From NCBI RefSeq assembly GCF_010111755.1, contig NC_088957.1:186001-250000 (forward strand): a DNA stretch of 64,000 nt. The letters run 5' to 3'. This DNA is from Nakaseomyces glabratus (taxonomy: Eukaryota; Ascomycota; Saccharomycetes; Saccharomycetales; Saccharomycetaceae). The notes under the pieces were generated by a model. That model did not search any database, had not been told where the DNA came from, and saw only the letters and a list, made by a program, of their open reading frames with translations. Positions 1 to 9,059 of this stretch are shown here, one piece after another. The position numbers and the translations under genes were made by a program. Positions within the stretch are counted from its first letter, which is position 1, and each line of letters opens with the position of its first letter.

Positions 1-101
1 TACCTGAAAGCTCAGTATCGTTTAATGACTCAAACAAATACCACATCGACGAGGGCTACAGAGCCTTTGAGTTGGACGTTAACCAGTTGATCCCAGCATA
101 A
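1..101 (+). CDS. MET1: C-terminal fragment, probably MET1 (uroporphyrinogen-III methyltransferase)
   Basis: The frame starting at base 3 is open from the window edge to a TAA at 99-101 and encodes 32 residues ending in FELDVNQLIPA. The other two forward frames give less protein-like peptides. In S. cerevisiae the gene just upstream of YKR070W on the same strand is MET1 (YKR069W, siroheme synthesis for sulfite reduction), so synteny points to its last residues. The fragment carries no diagnostic motif, so the assignment rests on position and could be wrong. The start lies outside the window. Confidence 0.45.
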   Translation, partial: PESSVSFNDSNKYHIDEGYRAFELDVNQLIPA

Positions 102-422
102 TACTACAAAATAAACTACATTTGATATAGACTTATTTAATAATTCCTGCATAGTTTATACAATTAATATTTATAGATGCTTTCAAGTCTAGTTTGTGTG
201 AATCATAAGTCATCGCACGTCGCATCGAACTGTTTTTTCCACATTGCGCTTTCTACAGCAGTCTCTGTGGCAAAATCATTGTTGCTCCTCGAGAAAAGCT
301 TAAAGCATCGATTCCTCGAGTTAAATATGTAGACCTTATAGCTTGTTCAGTTATGTTCTCGAGAAGGGTTATAAACTTCTGGTTATTCCCAACCATTTTA
401 CTCAGAAGGAGCACAATTAATC
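102..422. promoter_or_regulatory. Intergenic region upstream of the YKR070W homologue
   Basis: AT-rich spacer with no plausible gene. It holds three CTCGAG palindromes within 76 bp (288-293, 315-320 and 358-363), the last about 60 bp before the ATG at 423. CTCGAG contains the core of the Xbp1 stress-repressor site in S. cerevisiae; binding here is inference. I see no RNA gene. Confidence 0.5.
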
Positions 423-1484
423 ATGTTGTCCAGAAGATTCATCTCTACTAGCAGGAAACCATTTGCATTTGCGTTTGATATTGATGGTGTGTTGCTCAGA
501 AGTAAGAGCCCTATTCCTGGTGCTTCTGAGGGTCTTAAGCTGCTACACAAACATAAAGTTCCCTTTATCCTGTTGACCAATGGTGGTGGTCACTTGGAGA
601 AGGATAGGACATCGTTTATCTCTGATGCTTTGGATGTCCCTATTTCGCCTGCACAAATAGTGCAAAGTCACACACCTTATAAGTCCTTGACATCCAAATT
701 TAACAAGATCCTTGCTGTGGGGACGCCATCTGTTAGAAAAGTAGCTGAGAGTTATGGTTTCAAAGATGTTGTCCACCAAACAGACATCATAAGATATGAC
801 AGAAGTATCACACCCTTTTCGGGCCTAAATGACCAACAATTACAAGAATACTCCAAGGATAAGGCTAATTTGGAGGAAAAACCGTTTGATGCAGTGCTGG
901 TGTTCAATGATCCTCACGACTGGGCAGCAGACTTGCAAATTATCAACGATCTATTAATTACGCAAAATGGTAAACTTGGAACCTTAAGAGACTCACCATC
1001 ACAAAAGCCATCTATTCCTATCTATTTTTCTAACCAAGATTTACTATGGGCCAATGCCTACAAATTGAATAGATTTGGTCAAGGAGCTTTCAGGTTCTTA
1101 GTACGTGAACTATATAGTAAGATGAATGATGGAATGGCATTAGAAGATATGTGTTTAGGTAAACCAACAAAATTAACTTATGATTTTGCACATCATGTTC
1201 TAATTGATTGGAACAAAAAACTTGAAGCAGGTCAAACTGATTCTTCTGAAATCAATTTACCCCAATTAGGAACTCCAGTATCAGAATCACCATTCACCGA
1301 TGTCTTTATGGTTGGTGATAATCCTGCAAGTGACATAATTGGTGCGCAGAATTACGGTTGGTCAAGCTTCCTTGTCAAGACTGGTGTTTATAGAGAGGGT
1401 GACAATCTGAAGCATGTTAAGCCAACTCACATTGTAAAAGATGTTAGGGTTGCTGTGGAAACAGTTCTAGAAAAATATCTATAA
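423..1484 (+). CDS. YKR070W: Mitochondrial HAD-family hydrolase, YKR070W homologue
   Basis: 353 residues, close to the length of S. cerevisiae Ykr070w (352). The first 12 residues are basic, hydroxylated and free of acids (MLSRRFISTSRK), which fits a mitochondrial presequence. The HAD nucleophile motif follows at once, FDIDGVLL, with D19 and D21. The LLTNGGG block near residue 55 matches motif II of the class IIA (NagD/CECR5-like) subfamily, and MVGDNPASD from residue 296 is the Mg-binding motif. The family acts on phosphate esters, but the substrate of this orthologue is not known to me. The gene is convergent with DRE2. The start is the first in-frame ATG and begins the targeting sequence directly. 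Confidence 0.92.
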   Translation: MLSRRFISTSRKPFAFAFDIDGVLLRSKSPIPGASEGLKLLHKHKVPFILLTNGGGHLEKDRTSFISDALDVPISPAQIVQSHTPYKSLTSKFNKILAVGTPSVRKVAESYGFKDVVHQTDIIRYDRSITPFSGLNDQQLQEYSKDKANLEEKPFDAVLVFNDPHDWAADLQIINDLLITQNGKLGTLRDSPSQKPSIPIYFSNQDLLWANAYKLNRFGQGAFRFLVRELYSKMNDGMALEDMCLGKPTKLTYDFAHHVLIDWNKKLEAGQTDSSEINLPQLGTPVSESPFTDVFMVGDNPASDIIGAQNYGWSSFLVKTGVYREGDNLKHVKPTHIVKDVRVAVETVLEKYL

Positions 1485-1822
1485 TAATAAACAAAAATTA
1501 ATTCAGCTAAAAAGTTGACATTGAGCTCTAGCATCAGAGTCTCAAGAACTAACTGTATATAAAATAACTGTCTTGCACTTTTAAGACCAATAAATATTTC
1601 CTTTATAGAAACGCATTTTCTTTGATACATTCGTGCTTATCACACTTGTATAAATACTAACATTGGGCTCTCGGAACATTCTGCTCGATTATCTGGGCCC
1701 GTAAATACCATGGCCACAGAAGAGAACAATCCAGATAGTATATTTGGATTGTTTAAAATTTCCTGACTCCGCCAACATATTGACATTTCGAACCGATAAA
1801 TTTTGATGTAGTATGACTATTT
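1485..1822. other. Convergent 3' spacer between YKR070W and DRE2
   Basis: A 338-bp AT-rich region shared by the 3' ends of two converging genes. A TACTAAC string at 1655-1661 has no matching 5' splice site and is probably chance. No RNA gene or repeat is seen. Confidence 0.4.
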
Positions 1823-2839
1823 TTACAAATCATCAGTGATGCTATCCAAATTGATAGGCTCACCTGGTTTGAATGCTGGAAGACCTAGGTATGGACAACC
1901 TGTACATCTGAAAGCATCACCTAAAGAGCATGAGCCACAGCCACCAACTTTCTTACCGTCGATTGTGAAATCGATTTCTGTTAATTCATCTTCAGTAAAC
2001 TTAACAACAGTGTCCTGCTGACTCCGAATGTTATCGATTTCGGCCTCTTCTTCCTCTTTGATACCACAGCTACAATCTTTACAAGCCTTCTTCTTCTTGG
2101 TCTTGCTCTTACCACAGGTAATCATAGTGATACCTCCAATGTTCTTTGCATCTTCCTCATTTAGTAAATCATCTTCATCCAAGGACTCTGAGTCATCTTC
2201 GTCAAAGTACTTGCTTCTGGAAGCATCGAACAAGTTTTCATCCTCCTCATCTTCCAGTTCATCGTCATCGTTTTCAGCCTTGTGTACTCTAGCTTCAACC
2301 TTTGGCTTGGCCTCTTCAACTTTCTTCTTGAAAGTTGGCAAGGGTTTGTTTGCGGCCTTCTTGAAGCTTGGTAGCTTGCTTTCACCTGCTTTCTTGAATG
2401 ATGGCAATGTCTTGGATGGCTCAGATTTCTCAGACTTCTTTAACGGAACTGCAACTGGCTCGGCCTTCACGGCCATATTCACCTTTTTAACCCAGTGGTA
2501 CTTGCCACTGTCACTAACGATATCAAAGTCGTTCACCAGCGCATCGATCTTATACTTATCGCTCAGACCATACAACACACCACCAACTTTCAAGGCTTCA
2601 TTCAGAGCACCTATTAGTTTCTTGGGGAAAAGAATCGCATCAGGTGCCTCAGGTGTCAAGTAGTAAATAACATCATAAATGCCCTTCTGCAACTTAACAC
2701 TGCCCTCATTAACTTTGTTGATCAGGAACTGGTTGGCGATCTTAACATCAGCAGCTACAGCATCCGCCTTAGCCTTCTCCACCTCCTCAGGAGTAGTAGT
2801 GATAGCTGGATGAATCAATAATAAACCGGACTTTGCCAT
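1823..2839 (-). CDS. DRE2: Fe-S cluster assembly protein Dre2 (anamorsin)
   Basis: 338 residues. Dre2 takes electrons from Tah18 in the early steps of cytosolic iron-sulfur protein assembly. The N-terminal part (to about residue 130) is the methyltransferase-like fold, starting [10 protein letters not shown] variable acidic, lysine-rich linker follows. The C-terminal domain keeps both cluster sites: C242, C253, C256, C258 (CKDCSC) for the 2Fe-2S cluster, and the twin CX2C pairs C301/C304 and C312/C315 (CGSC, CTGC). The frame is open upstream to a GTG at 2866, but the first ATG is at 2839 and aligns with the known N-terminus, so I use that. Convergent with YKR070W. Confidence 0.96.
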   Translation of the reverse strand: MAKSGLLLIHPAITTTPEEVEKAKADAVAADVKIANQFLINKVNEGSVKLQKGIYDVIYYLTPEAPDAILFPKKLIGALNEALKVGGVLYGLSDKYKIDALVNDFDIVSDSGKYHWVKKVNMAVKAEPVAVPLKKSEKSEPSKTLPSFKKAGESKLPSFKKAANKPLPTFKKKVEEAKPKVEARVHKAENDDDELEDEEDENLFDASRSKYFDEDDSESLDEDDLLNEEDAKNIGGITMITCGKSKTKKKKACKDCSCGIKEEEEAEIDNIRSQQDTVVKFTEDELTEIDFTIDGKKVGGCGSCSLGDAFRCTGCPYLGLPAFKPGEPINLDSITDDL

Positions 2840-3227
2840 TTCTTCTGCACTCAATAAAACTATCACTCAAAAATTCCAACAGTAGCTCTTTCTACCTGTA
2901 CAGCACAGTACCAACTACTAATCAGACGCCAAGAATAGCTCGATAGACCAGCTTTATATACTCTTGATAGTCTTGTTTTGTGCTGTAATCATAGATTAGT
3001 AAGCTATAAGCTGATATTATGGGAAAATTATGCGATGAGCCGTGCTTCGCGAGGAAATGAACTGTGGGTCATAGCAAACTGTGTCCCTGTGTGATCACAT
3101 GACTTGTAAAACAATATATTGGAAATGCAGAATTGTATTAATGGGTTCTATATGCAAAAGGGTTAATGTCTATCATATGTAAAATAGCTAAGAGTTGATA
3201 TGTAGGATAGGTGTTATGAGTTGGGAG
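2840..3227. promoter_or_regulatory. DRE2 promoter and 3' region of SIS2
   Basis: Contains GCGATGAGC at 3032-3040, a match to the PAC element, about 195 bp upstream of DRE2. It also contains ATCACATG near 3094, a Cbf1/CDEI-type E-box. No downstream TTTCCGAA box or AT-rich CDEII follows, so this is not a centromere. No gene is seen. Confidence 0.45.
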
Positions 3228-4844
3228 CTAGTTGGTTGTTGACTTGGATATCTGGTCTTCTTCGTCGTCTTCGTCATCTTCGTCGTCATCATCATCTTCA
3301 TCATCTTCATCATCTTCATCTTCATCCTCATCGTCGTCATCTACTTCTTTCGGTGTAGTACTTGCTTTCTCATCGTCTTCATCGTCGTCATCACCATCTT
3401 CTATATCGTTCTCCTCGGTGTCTTCTGGATAGCCACCCAATTGCATGACAATCTTATCTACAATCTCGTTACTATCCATCATACCACCCAGACCTATCTC
3501 ACCGTTAATACTCATAACTTTCTCAGAGGGTTTAAAAACTGTTATCCAAGGCATCTCATCCTTGATCACTTGCAAATGCTTCTTAGTCATCAAGGAATTG
3601 AACGTGCTGCTCACCATCGATGGTGCCAGGAAGATTGGGAAAGCTGGGTTCCATGCTCTTACAACACTTGTTAAAAGATTATCACACAGGCCAAGAGCAA
3701 TCTTCGTTAATGTATTGGCAGTTAATGGGGCTATTACTAATATGTCTGCCCACCTCCTCAATTCTATGTGTAAAACGGGATCAGTCCTCTGGGACCAAGC
3801 ATCCCACTCATCCTGGTCTGTCCATACATGAATGTGATTTAGCTCTATACAGTTATGAGCGTTGGTATTGGTACAATTGATGTCTTCTTCAAGGCTGACA
3901 GCACTATTCTCTGAGGTCTTTTCGAGAACGGCCGACTTCCCCTCCCCGTTGTGGGTATCATTAGCAACTTTATCGGTTTTGTTCTTTTTACCATTCTTCT
4001 TGTTGAAAAACTCAGTCGCTGCCTGCGTTAGGATAACCTGAACCGCAATCTTATCTCTTCCATATATCTCTTCAAGTTTTTTTATTATGACTTTGATCTT
4101 GAAAACAGATACAGCACCCGTGGCACCTAGAAGCACATGAAGCTTGCCATCATCTTGAGGTAACCTGGGGTCTATGTTTTTGGAGTTCTCCCTCTTTAAA
4201 ATTTTTGAGGGTAAAGAATTGAATGTACCTTCCTCCATGACCGCTTCCAGTGCTTTGGGAATGCTTACGGCTTTTATTTGTTGGCCAAATTCTTCCTTGA
4301 TAGGCAGGGATAAATCTGGACTTTTGTTTGACCCGACAGATGACCTAGGACTAGTTAAAGTACTGGTCTTACCTGGTGTGTGCAATGTATCACCCACTAC
4401 AAAGTGTAAATGATCATTCTCAGCAGTATCATGAACTGCAAAGGCTATCGGATCAATAGCATCGGGTGTTCTGCTTCTATTCGGTACGATATTGTTGATC
4501 GTAGTACCAGATCCAACACTAAATATCTTGTTACCTCTGATAAAATCAGTTCTTTCTATACTCTCTGCTATCCTGTCAACATCAGCAACATCTGAACTCT
4601 TCGACGTAACAGGCTTTATGTCACTGAAAGTAACAGTCGGTACCCTCTTAAGACCGGGCTCCGGAGTGTTGTTTACCACATGACCAGATGTACCACTGGC
4701 ATTCATGATAGACTTAGTCTGAGCCTCCTTCCCGCTATTAGAATCGGTTCTGCCTTCCGCTACTCTACCGTTCTCTTCCAGTGTACCACTTCGTACACCG
4801 TCCCGCTCCGGATTGGCATCGCCCAAACCAACTTTGCTTGCCAT
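3228..4844 (-). CDS. SIS2: Hal3/Sis2 flavoprotein, Ppz1 phosphatase inhibitor and PPCDC subunit
   Basis: 538 residues. Sis2/Vhs3 proteins inhibit the Ppz1 phosphatase (salt tolerance, cell cycle) and join Cab3 in the heterotrimeric phosphopantothenoylcysteine decarboxylase of CoA synthesis. The variable N-terminal half includes a conserved block around KSIMNASGTSG and TPEPGLKRVP. The flavoprotein domain runs from about residue 232 (GKLHVLLGATG) to 475. The active-site His is kept in LHIELRRWAD, but the position that is Cys in Cab3 is Asn here (SINGEIGLGGMM), as in Sis2/Vhs3; catalysis would need a Cab3 partner. The last 60 residues are a D/E-rich tail required for Ppz1 inhibition in S. cerevisiae. 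The frame is open to a TTG at 4859; the first ATG is at 4844. Confidence 0.93.
   Translation of the reverse strand: MASKVGLGDANPERDGVRSGTLEENGRVAEGRTDSNSGKEAQTKSIMNASGTSGHVVNNTPEPGLKRVPTVTFSDIKPVTSKSSDVADVDRIAESIERTDFIRGNKIFSVGSGTTINNIVPNRSRTPDAIDPIAFAVHDTAENDHLHFVVGDTLHTPGKTSTLTSPRSSVGSNKSPDLSLPIKEEFGQQIKAVSIPKALEAVMEEGTFNSLPSKILKRENSKNIDPRLPQDDGKLHVLLGATGAVSVFKIKVIIKKLEEIYGRDKIAVQVILTQAATEFFNKKNGKKNKTDKVANDTHNGEGKSAVLEKTSENSAVSLEEDINCTNTNAHNCIELNHIHVWTDQDEWDAWSQRTDPVLHIELRRWADILVIAPLTANTLTKIALGLCDNLLTSVVRAWNPAFPIFLAPSMVSSTFNSLMTKKHLQVIKDEMPWITVFKPSEKVMSINGEIGLGGMMDSNEIVDKIVMQLGGYPEDTEENDIEDGDDDDEDDEKASTTPKEVDDDDEDEDEDDEDDEDDDDDEDDEDDEEDQISKSTTN
3250..3350. repeat. GAT/GAA-type trinucleotide repeat coding the acidic tail of SIS2
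   Basis: On the plus strand this reads as an imperfect run of TCG, TCA, TCT and TTC triplets. It encodes the poly-Asp/Glu tail on the minus strand and also creates a meaningless serine-rich frame on the plus strand. Such tracts change length readily by slippage. Confidence 0.7.
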
Positions 4845-5124
4845 CGCCCAATATTTCAATTCTTCTCAAAATTAAGCCCTATACAACAACAGTCACAGTC
4901 CTGGAACCCACCATTAGCCCAATTGAATACTACTACTCATCTCTTTTATCTAGTGCTCATCACCTCGAGAGAGCCTTGAGATGACGAATTCCCAGAAAAT
5001 TTTTAGTCGTGATGTATGAGGATAATAGCCTCCATCGGAATGCTATTAATCTAGTCTTTATGGTACAGTTTTTGCTTTATGTAGATATATTTAGGTTGTT
5101 ATGCTATCTTGGGAGTTAATGCTT

Positions 5125-6594
5125 TCATTTCTTTCTCTTGGAGCTGTTTACGTATCTGCCTTTACCCACACGCACGGAGTGCTGTTTCAGACCTGAAATG
5201 GCAAAAGGTGAGATGTAATTGTCTGCGGAACCACCACCTATCCAGTTGTTGAGCACTTTCTCATTGTGTCTTCTGGTCCATTCTTCCTGCTTGATGGCCT
5301 TCTCGTATTCCTTCTGGTCCTCACGCAATATAGGAGCGTCCTGAGTGTTGTTTGCATGCTGGTGCCCCTTCTTACCGTATCTCTTCACTGCATTCTTGGA
5401 CAACGGACTAGCCATGGAGTAACGGTTACCTCTGTTCTTCCATTGAAAGTTGTTTTTCAGATGTGGTGTTACTTCACCAGTGGTAGCGTCTACTGTCACT
5501 GCACATCTCAGCAAAGTACCTTGGCCACCGCAGGATGGACAGAAATGCTTGGCTTTGCCATCCTTTGGCAACGGGAACATACGGAAGCACGCGTGGCATC
5601 TCAGCATGTAGTTACGAAGTCTCTTGATTCTCATACCAGACATGAAATTCATTAGATTTAGGTTCATCTGCAATGCAACGTTTTGAACAGCAAAATCACC
5701 AGTGGCCAACGCAACTTGGTTCTCAGGGTTCTCACTAGAATCTAAACCGCTGGCAGTCAAGACACCTTTGGAACCCGTGGTGTCCTCACCGCTGTCTCTA
5801 ATCAGAGTTTCAGTCAAGTTATCTGGAGTGATCCACTCACCGTCGTCGTCACCTTCGTCGTACTCTTCGTTTATTTCATCTGTGCTGGCTTCAGTTGGCA
5901 TGCCGTCTTGTTTTGTCTCATCATCAGCCTGTTCCTGTTCCGGTTGCATCTGCTCTTGTTCCGGCTGCACTTGTTCTTGCTGTCCTTCCTGTAGCTGTTG
6001 CTCTGCTAGTCTTTGCTCTCTTTTAGCCTTTTGTTTCTTACCACCTCTTCTTCTTGGTTTCTTCTTGATCTCTTGAGATGCCTCAGTGCCCTCGGCCAAC
6101 TCAGCTTTCACTTCCTCTTTATCCTCTGCATGCTTAGCAGGCTGTTCGGCGGGCTTCTCTGCGGGCTTCTCTGCGGGCTTCTCTGCGGGGTTCTTAGCCG
6201 GCTTCGCAATCTCATGTTTCAGCTTGTCGCCGGGCTTCCTCCTCAGCCTCCAGTCACCTTTATTAAGCTCTTTCTCGAGCTCATAGGTCAACGCAAGGAT
6301 ATGTATATCGTTCGCACTCAGCACAGAGTAATCACCCGTCAGCCTGGCGAAGTTGCTCACCCTGTCGATAGACTCCTTCCTGGGGTGCACCAGCTGCAAG
6401 TTCCCCAGCGACTGCCAGACTTCCAAGTTCTTCCTAGCGTTGGCGTCCTTGATCTCATGGAAAACAGTGGGCGTGGTGTAGAACTTCTCAGCGTAGTACT
6501 GGTAGTGGTTGTACGGCTGCGTGATCAGCGGCGTGGCATCAAGCACCAGCGAGTTAACATGCGGTACAGTCATCATGTGCTCGTTATTTCTCAT
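5125..6594 (-). CDS. NOB1: PIN-domain endonuclease Nob1, 20S pre-rRNA cleavage at site D
   Basis: 489 residues (S. cerevisiae 459). Nob1 cuts 20S pre-rRNA at the 3' end of 18S rRNA in late 40S maturation. The PIN domain starts near residue 15 (VLDATPLITQ, with the catalytic Asp), continues through TPTVFHEIKD and includes GDYSVLSANDIHILAL. A low-complexity linker contains an imperfect KPAE repeat, then the basic KKPRRRGGKKQKAKRE and a Gln/Glu-rich stretch. The zinc ribbon (CHACF ... CPSCGG) lies at about residues 330-355, and a conserved C-terminus ends YVNSSKRKK. Two further ATGs at 6576 and 6573 could also serve as the start. In S. cerevisiae this gene is YOR056C, on the sister chromosome track. 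Confidence 0.96.
   Translation of the reverse strand: MRNNEHMMTVPHVNSLVLDATPLITQPYNHYQYYAEKFYTTPTVFHEIKDANARKNLEVWQSLGNLQLVHPRKESIDRVSNFARLTGDYSVLSANDIHILALTYELEKELNKGDWRLRRKPGDKLKHEIAKPAKNPAEKPAEKPAEKPAEQPAKHAEDKEEVKAELAEGTEASQEIKKKPRRRGGKKQKAKREQRLAEQQLQEGQQEQVQPEQEQMQPEQEQADDETKQDGMPTEASTDEINEEYDEGDDDGEWITPDNLTETLIRDSGEDTTGSKGVLTASGLDSSENPENQVALATGDFAVQNVALQMNLNLMNFMSGMRIKRLRNYMLRCHACFRMFPLPKDGKAKHFCPSCGGQGTLLRCAVTVDATTGEVTPHLKNNFQWKNRGNRYSMASPLSKNAVKRYGKKGHQHANNTQDAPILREDQKEYEKAIKQEEWTRRHNEKVLNNWIGGGSADNYISPFAISGLKQHSVRVGKGRYVNSSKRKK
6120..6215. repeat. 12-bp repeat coding KPAE units within NOB1
   Basis: The plus strand shows near-perfect copies of GCGGGCTTCTCT. They encode a tandem AEKPAEKPAEKP-type linker in Nob1 on the minus strand. 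The repeat lies between the PIN domain and the basic patch, a region that varies in length among Nob1 proteins. Confidence 0.75.
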
Positions 6595-6642
6595 CTGTCT
6601 AGAGCGTCAACTACCCAGCTTTACTACTGACTTATGTTTAAT

Positions 6643-6687
6643 AAAATTTTTTTCAGTGAAGTCGATGCTCATCGCATCGCAAATTTT
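6643..6687. promoter_or_regulatory. PAC and RRPE elements in the NOB1 promoter
   Basis: GCTCATCGC at 6667-6675 is the reverse complement of the PAC core GCGATGAGC. It is flanked by AAAATTTTTTTC (6643-6654) and AAATTTT (6681-6687), which fit the RRPE. This pair marks ribosome-biogenesis promoters in Saccharomyces (bound by Tod6/Dot6 and Stb3), consistent with the role of NOB1. It lies 50-95 bp from the NOB1 ATG, in the spacer shared with AIM29. Confidence 0.75.
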
Positions 6688-6807
6688 CCAGCTTTTTCCC
6701 ACCAAGGGTTCGATCCTGGCTCAACATACAAATAGTGCCAAAGCAAGCTTATGAGGGGGAAGGGGGGGATTGTACAGGTATGCTGGGAGTAAGGACGTGC
6801 TATCAGT

Positions 6808-7242
6808 ATGACGTCTATTGACTACGACGACAAGGAGCCGCTGACCTCTACTGCGAGGCCGCTGACCAACAGCATAATAACGGTGCGGGTGATCAAGTCG
6901 TTCCCGTACCGGAACGTGAAGAACCTGGTGTTCCATGACTACGACCTGCAGAACAAGACCGCCGGGGACCTGTTGCGGGACTGTATGGCGCGGATCAGCA
7001 CGGAGGGCAGTTTCAGGCCCTTCAGGAACGTGAAGCTGGACACGCTGAAGGTGTACACGCACGCGCACGGCTCCAAGACCGTGAACCTGGTTATCAACTT
7101 CGACCACGACGAGGACTGGATGCTGGACACCACGTCGAACAGGAAGCTGTGCGAGTACGGTGTCGAGAACGAGACAGAGATATCGCTGTTCAACCGCGAG
7201 GACTACGTCGCGTACAAGGCCAATCCCGAGGAGAAGTGGTAA
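6808..7242 (+). CDS. AIM29: UPF0538-family protein, AIM29 homologue
   Basis: 144 residues. The body matches the UPF0538 family (human C2orf76, yeast Aim29): TVRVIKSFPYRNVKNLVFHD, then YTHAHGSKTVNLVINFDHDEDW, then GVENETEISLFNRE, ending YKANPEEKW. The biochemical role is unknown; AIM genes were named for altered mitochondrial inheritance. The sequence is clearly richer in G and C than its neighbours, with most third positions G or C. It lies between divergent NOB1 and codirectional CKA2, whereas in S. cerevisiae AIM29 sits next to SIS2 without those genes. Confidence 0.88.
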   Translation: MTSIDYDDKEPLTSTARPLTNSIITVRVIKSFPYRNVKNLVFHDYDLQNKTAGDLLRDCMARISTEGSFRPFRNVKLDTLKVYTHAHGSKTVNLVINFDHDEDWMLDTTSNRKLCEYGVENETEISLFNREDYVAYKANPEEKW

Positions 7243-7503
7243 GCACCGTACATCTTCAAAACTGCTGCGACAGTGCTGCGACAGTGCTGCGGAACTGCAC
7301 TATTAATATATATAGCAATTGCTACTATAAGCAATTTAAGTAATCAAATATCAGTATAACAACTCAACTTCCCTCAAACTGGCCCAACGGCTTGGGTCCT
7401 TTAAGTGACGAAAAAAAAAATTTGGAGCGCAAAGCAGATAAATAAGGAATAAGCTGTGAGGGATAGCCAGGAGGGGGAGCAGCAAGAGAGACCAAGCCAA
7501 GCG

Positions 7504-8523
7504 ATGCCGTTGCCACCATCTTCATTGAACCAGAAGTCTAGCCGGGTGTATTCTGTGGCCCGAGTATACAAGGATGCCTGTGAGCAGAGGCCTCAGGAGT
7601 ACTGGGACTACGAGCAAGGTGTAACCATTGACTGGGGGAAGATATCGAACTATGAGATTGTGACCAAGATTGGGCGTGGTAAGTACTCTGAGGTGTTCAG
7701 CGGGAAGTGTATTACCAACGACCAGCCGTGTGTTATCAAGGTGTTGAAGCCGGTGAAGATGAAGAAGATTTACAGGGAGTTGAAGATCCTGACCAATCTG
7801 ACCGGTGGGCCCAATGTCATCGGTCTGCTGGATATAGTGCAGGACCAGGCCTCTAAGATACCGGCATTGATCTTCGAGGAGGTGAAGAACGCTGACTTCA
7901 GGACGCTTTATCCTTCGTTCACGCTACAGGATCTACAGTACTACTTCACACAGCTGCTAATAGCACTGGACTATTGCCACTCCATGGGTATAATGCACAG
8001 GGACGTGAAGCCACAGAATGTCATGATAGACCCTGCACAGAAGAAATTGAGGTTAATCGATTGGGGTCTGGCAGAGTTCTACCACCCAGGCGTGGATTAC
8101 AACGTCAGAGTGGCCTCCCGTTACCACAAGGGTCCCGAGCTGCTGGTGAACTTAAACCAGTACGACTACTCGCTAGACCTGTGGTCGGTCGGGTGCATGC
8201 TAGCTGCCATCATATTCAAGAAAGAACCTTTCTTTAAGGGATCTTCCAATGCTGACCAGTTGGTCAAGATCGCAGATGTTCTAGGTACGAAAGAACTGAT
8301 GGCCTACCTGGCCAAATACGGATTAAAACTGCCATCCGAATACGATCACATCATGAGGGACTTCACAAGAAAGCCATGGGAACACTTTGTCACTTCCTCT
8401 ACCCCGCTAGCCGTACCAGTTCTAGTGGACCTTGTCGACCATTTGTTGAGGTACGACCATCAGGAAAGACTAACTGCTAGAGAGGCAATGGACCATGAAT
8501 TCTTCAAGACCAACTTCGACTAA
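7504..8523 (+). CDS. CKA2: Casein kinase 2 catalytic subunit alpha'
   Basis: 339 residues, the same length as S. cerevisiae Cka2. CK2 is a constitutive acidophilic Ser/Thr kinase in nucleus and cytoplasm. Kinase motifs are complete: glycine loop [11 protein letters not shown] (about 56), catalytic Lys in VIKVLK (about 78), the basic [11 protein letters not shown] stretch typical of CK2 alpha, HRDVKPQN (about 164), DWGLAEF (the DWG variant of DFG seen in CK2, about 185) and the [15 protein letters not shown] region. The frame is open from a GTG at 7456, but the N-terminus [12 protein letters not shown] at 7504 matches the known start. In S. cerevisiae this gene is YOR061W, so it belongs to the sister track. 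Confidence 0.97.
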   Translation: MPLPPSSLNQKSSRVYSVARVYKDACEQRPQEYWDYEQGVTIDWGKISNYEIVTKIGRGKYSEVFSGKCITNDQPCVIKVLKPVKMKKIYRELKILTNLTGGPNVIGLLDIVQDQASKIPALIFEEVKNADFRTLYPSFTLQDLQYYFTQLLIALDYCHSMGIMHRDVKPQNVMIDPAQKKLRLIDWGLAEFYHPGVDYNVRVASRYHKGPELLVNLNQYDYSLDLWSVGCMLAAIIFKKEPFFKGSSNADQLVKIADVLGTKELMAYLAKYGLKLPSEYDHIMRDFTRKPWEHFVTSSTPLAVPVLVDLVDHLLRYDHQERLTAREAMDHEFFKTNFD

Positions 8524-9059
8524 ACACATATATGTACATTCTGAATTATCTCCAAGCACGCAATTATCAGAAAGGATTTGCACCATAGTATTCAATGTTT
8601 GGAGATAGACGGCATTTTTTTTCTAAATTAGACTTCATTCTTATTCGTTTTCCAATCATATGAATCGCCTAAGAACCACAGCTCTGGGCAGTTTCCGTAA
8701 TAGATAGTGTATATTTTTTTCACAACTCCACCGATAGAAGTTTTTTAATCATAATTGATGTATAATTAGCTCTGATTTTCCTATAAAATAATAATAATTC
8801 AAAAAGAAATATGTTAGCTAAACAATGTGCGATTAAAGAATATATATATAAAAAGCTAAAATGTCAGCAATGATCCACACGGACCAATTATCGCATTTAA
8901 GAAGAAGGCGTCACTGTCATGTTAATGTTAAATTTTTTTTTGTGTTGTGTATAATATAACTAGCTGAAGCTATCCGAGCTTCATGTCTAAAAAACATATG
9001 GAGTTAAAAGTCATTAAAGTGAAAAATATATGGTACCAGACCAAGAACAAGTTGCTAAG
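8524..9059. other. Intergenic region between CKA2 and the YKR075C-type gene
   Basis: A 536-bp AT-rich convergent spacer with homopolymer T runs and TATATA stretches. No ORF, tRNA or snoRNA box pattern is seen. Confidence 0.4.

Noticed and set aside
1655..1661. TACTAAC branch-point string in the YKR070W-DRE2 spacer
   Set aside because: No GTATGT-type 5' site upstream and both flanking genes are complete without an intron.
2028..2663. 211-codon plus-strand frame antisense to DRE2
   Set aside because: Composed of Ser/Phe/Leu runs produced by the acidic, lysine-rich linker codons of DRE2 on the other strand.
6704..6720. GGTTCGATCC, resembling a tRNA B box, upstream of AIM29
   Set aside because: The T loop is one base short, the stem does not pair properly, and no A box precedes it.
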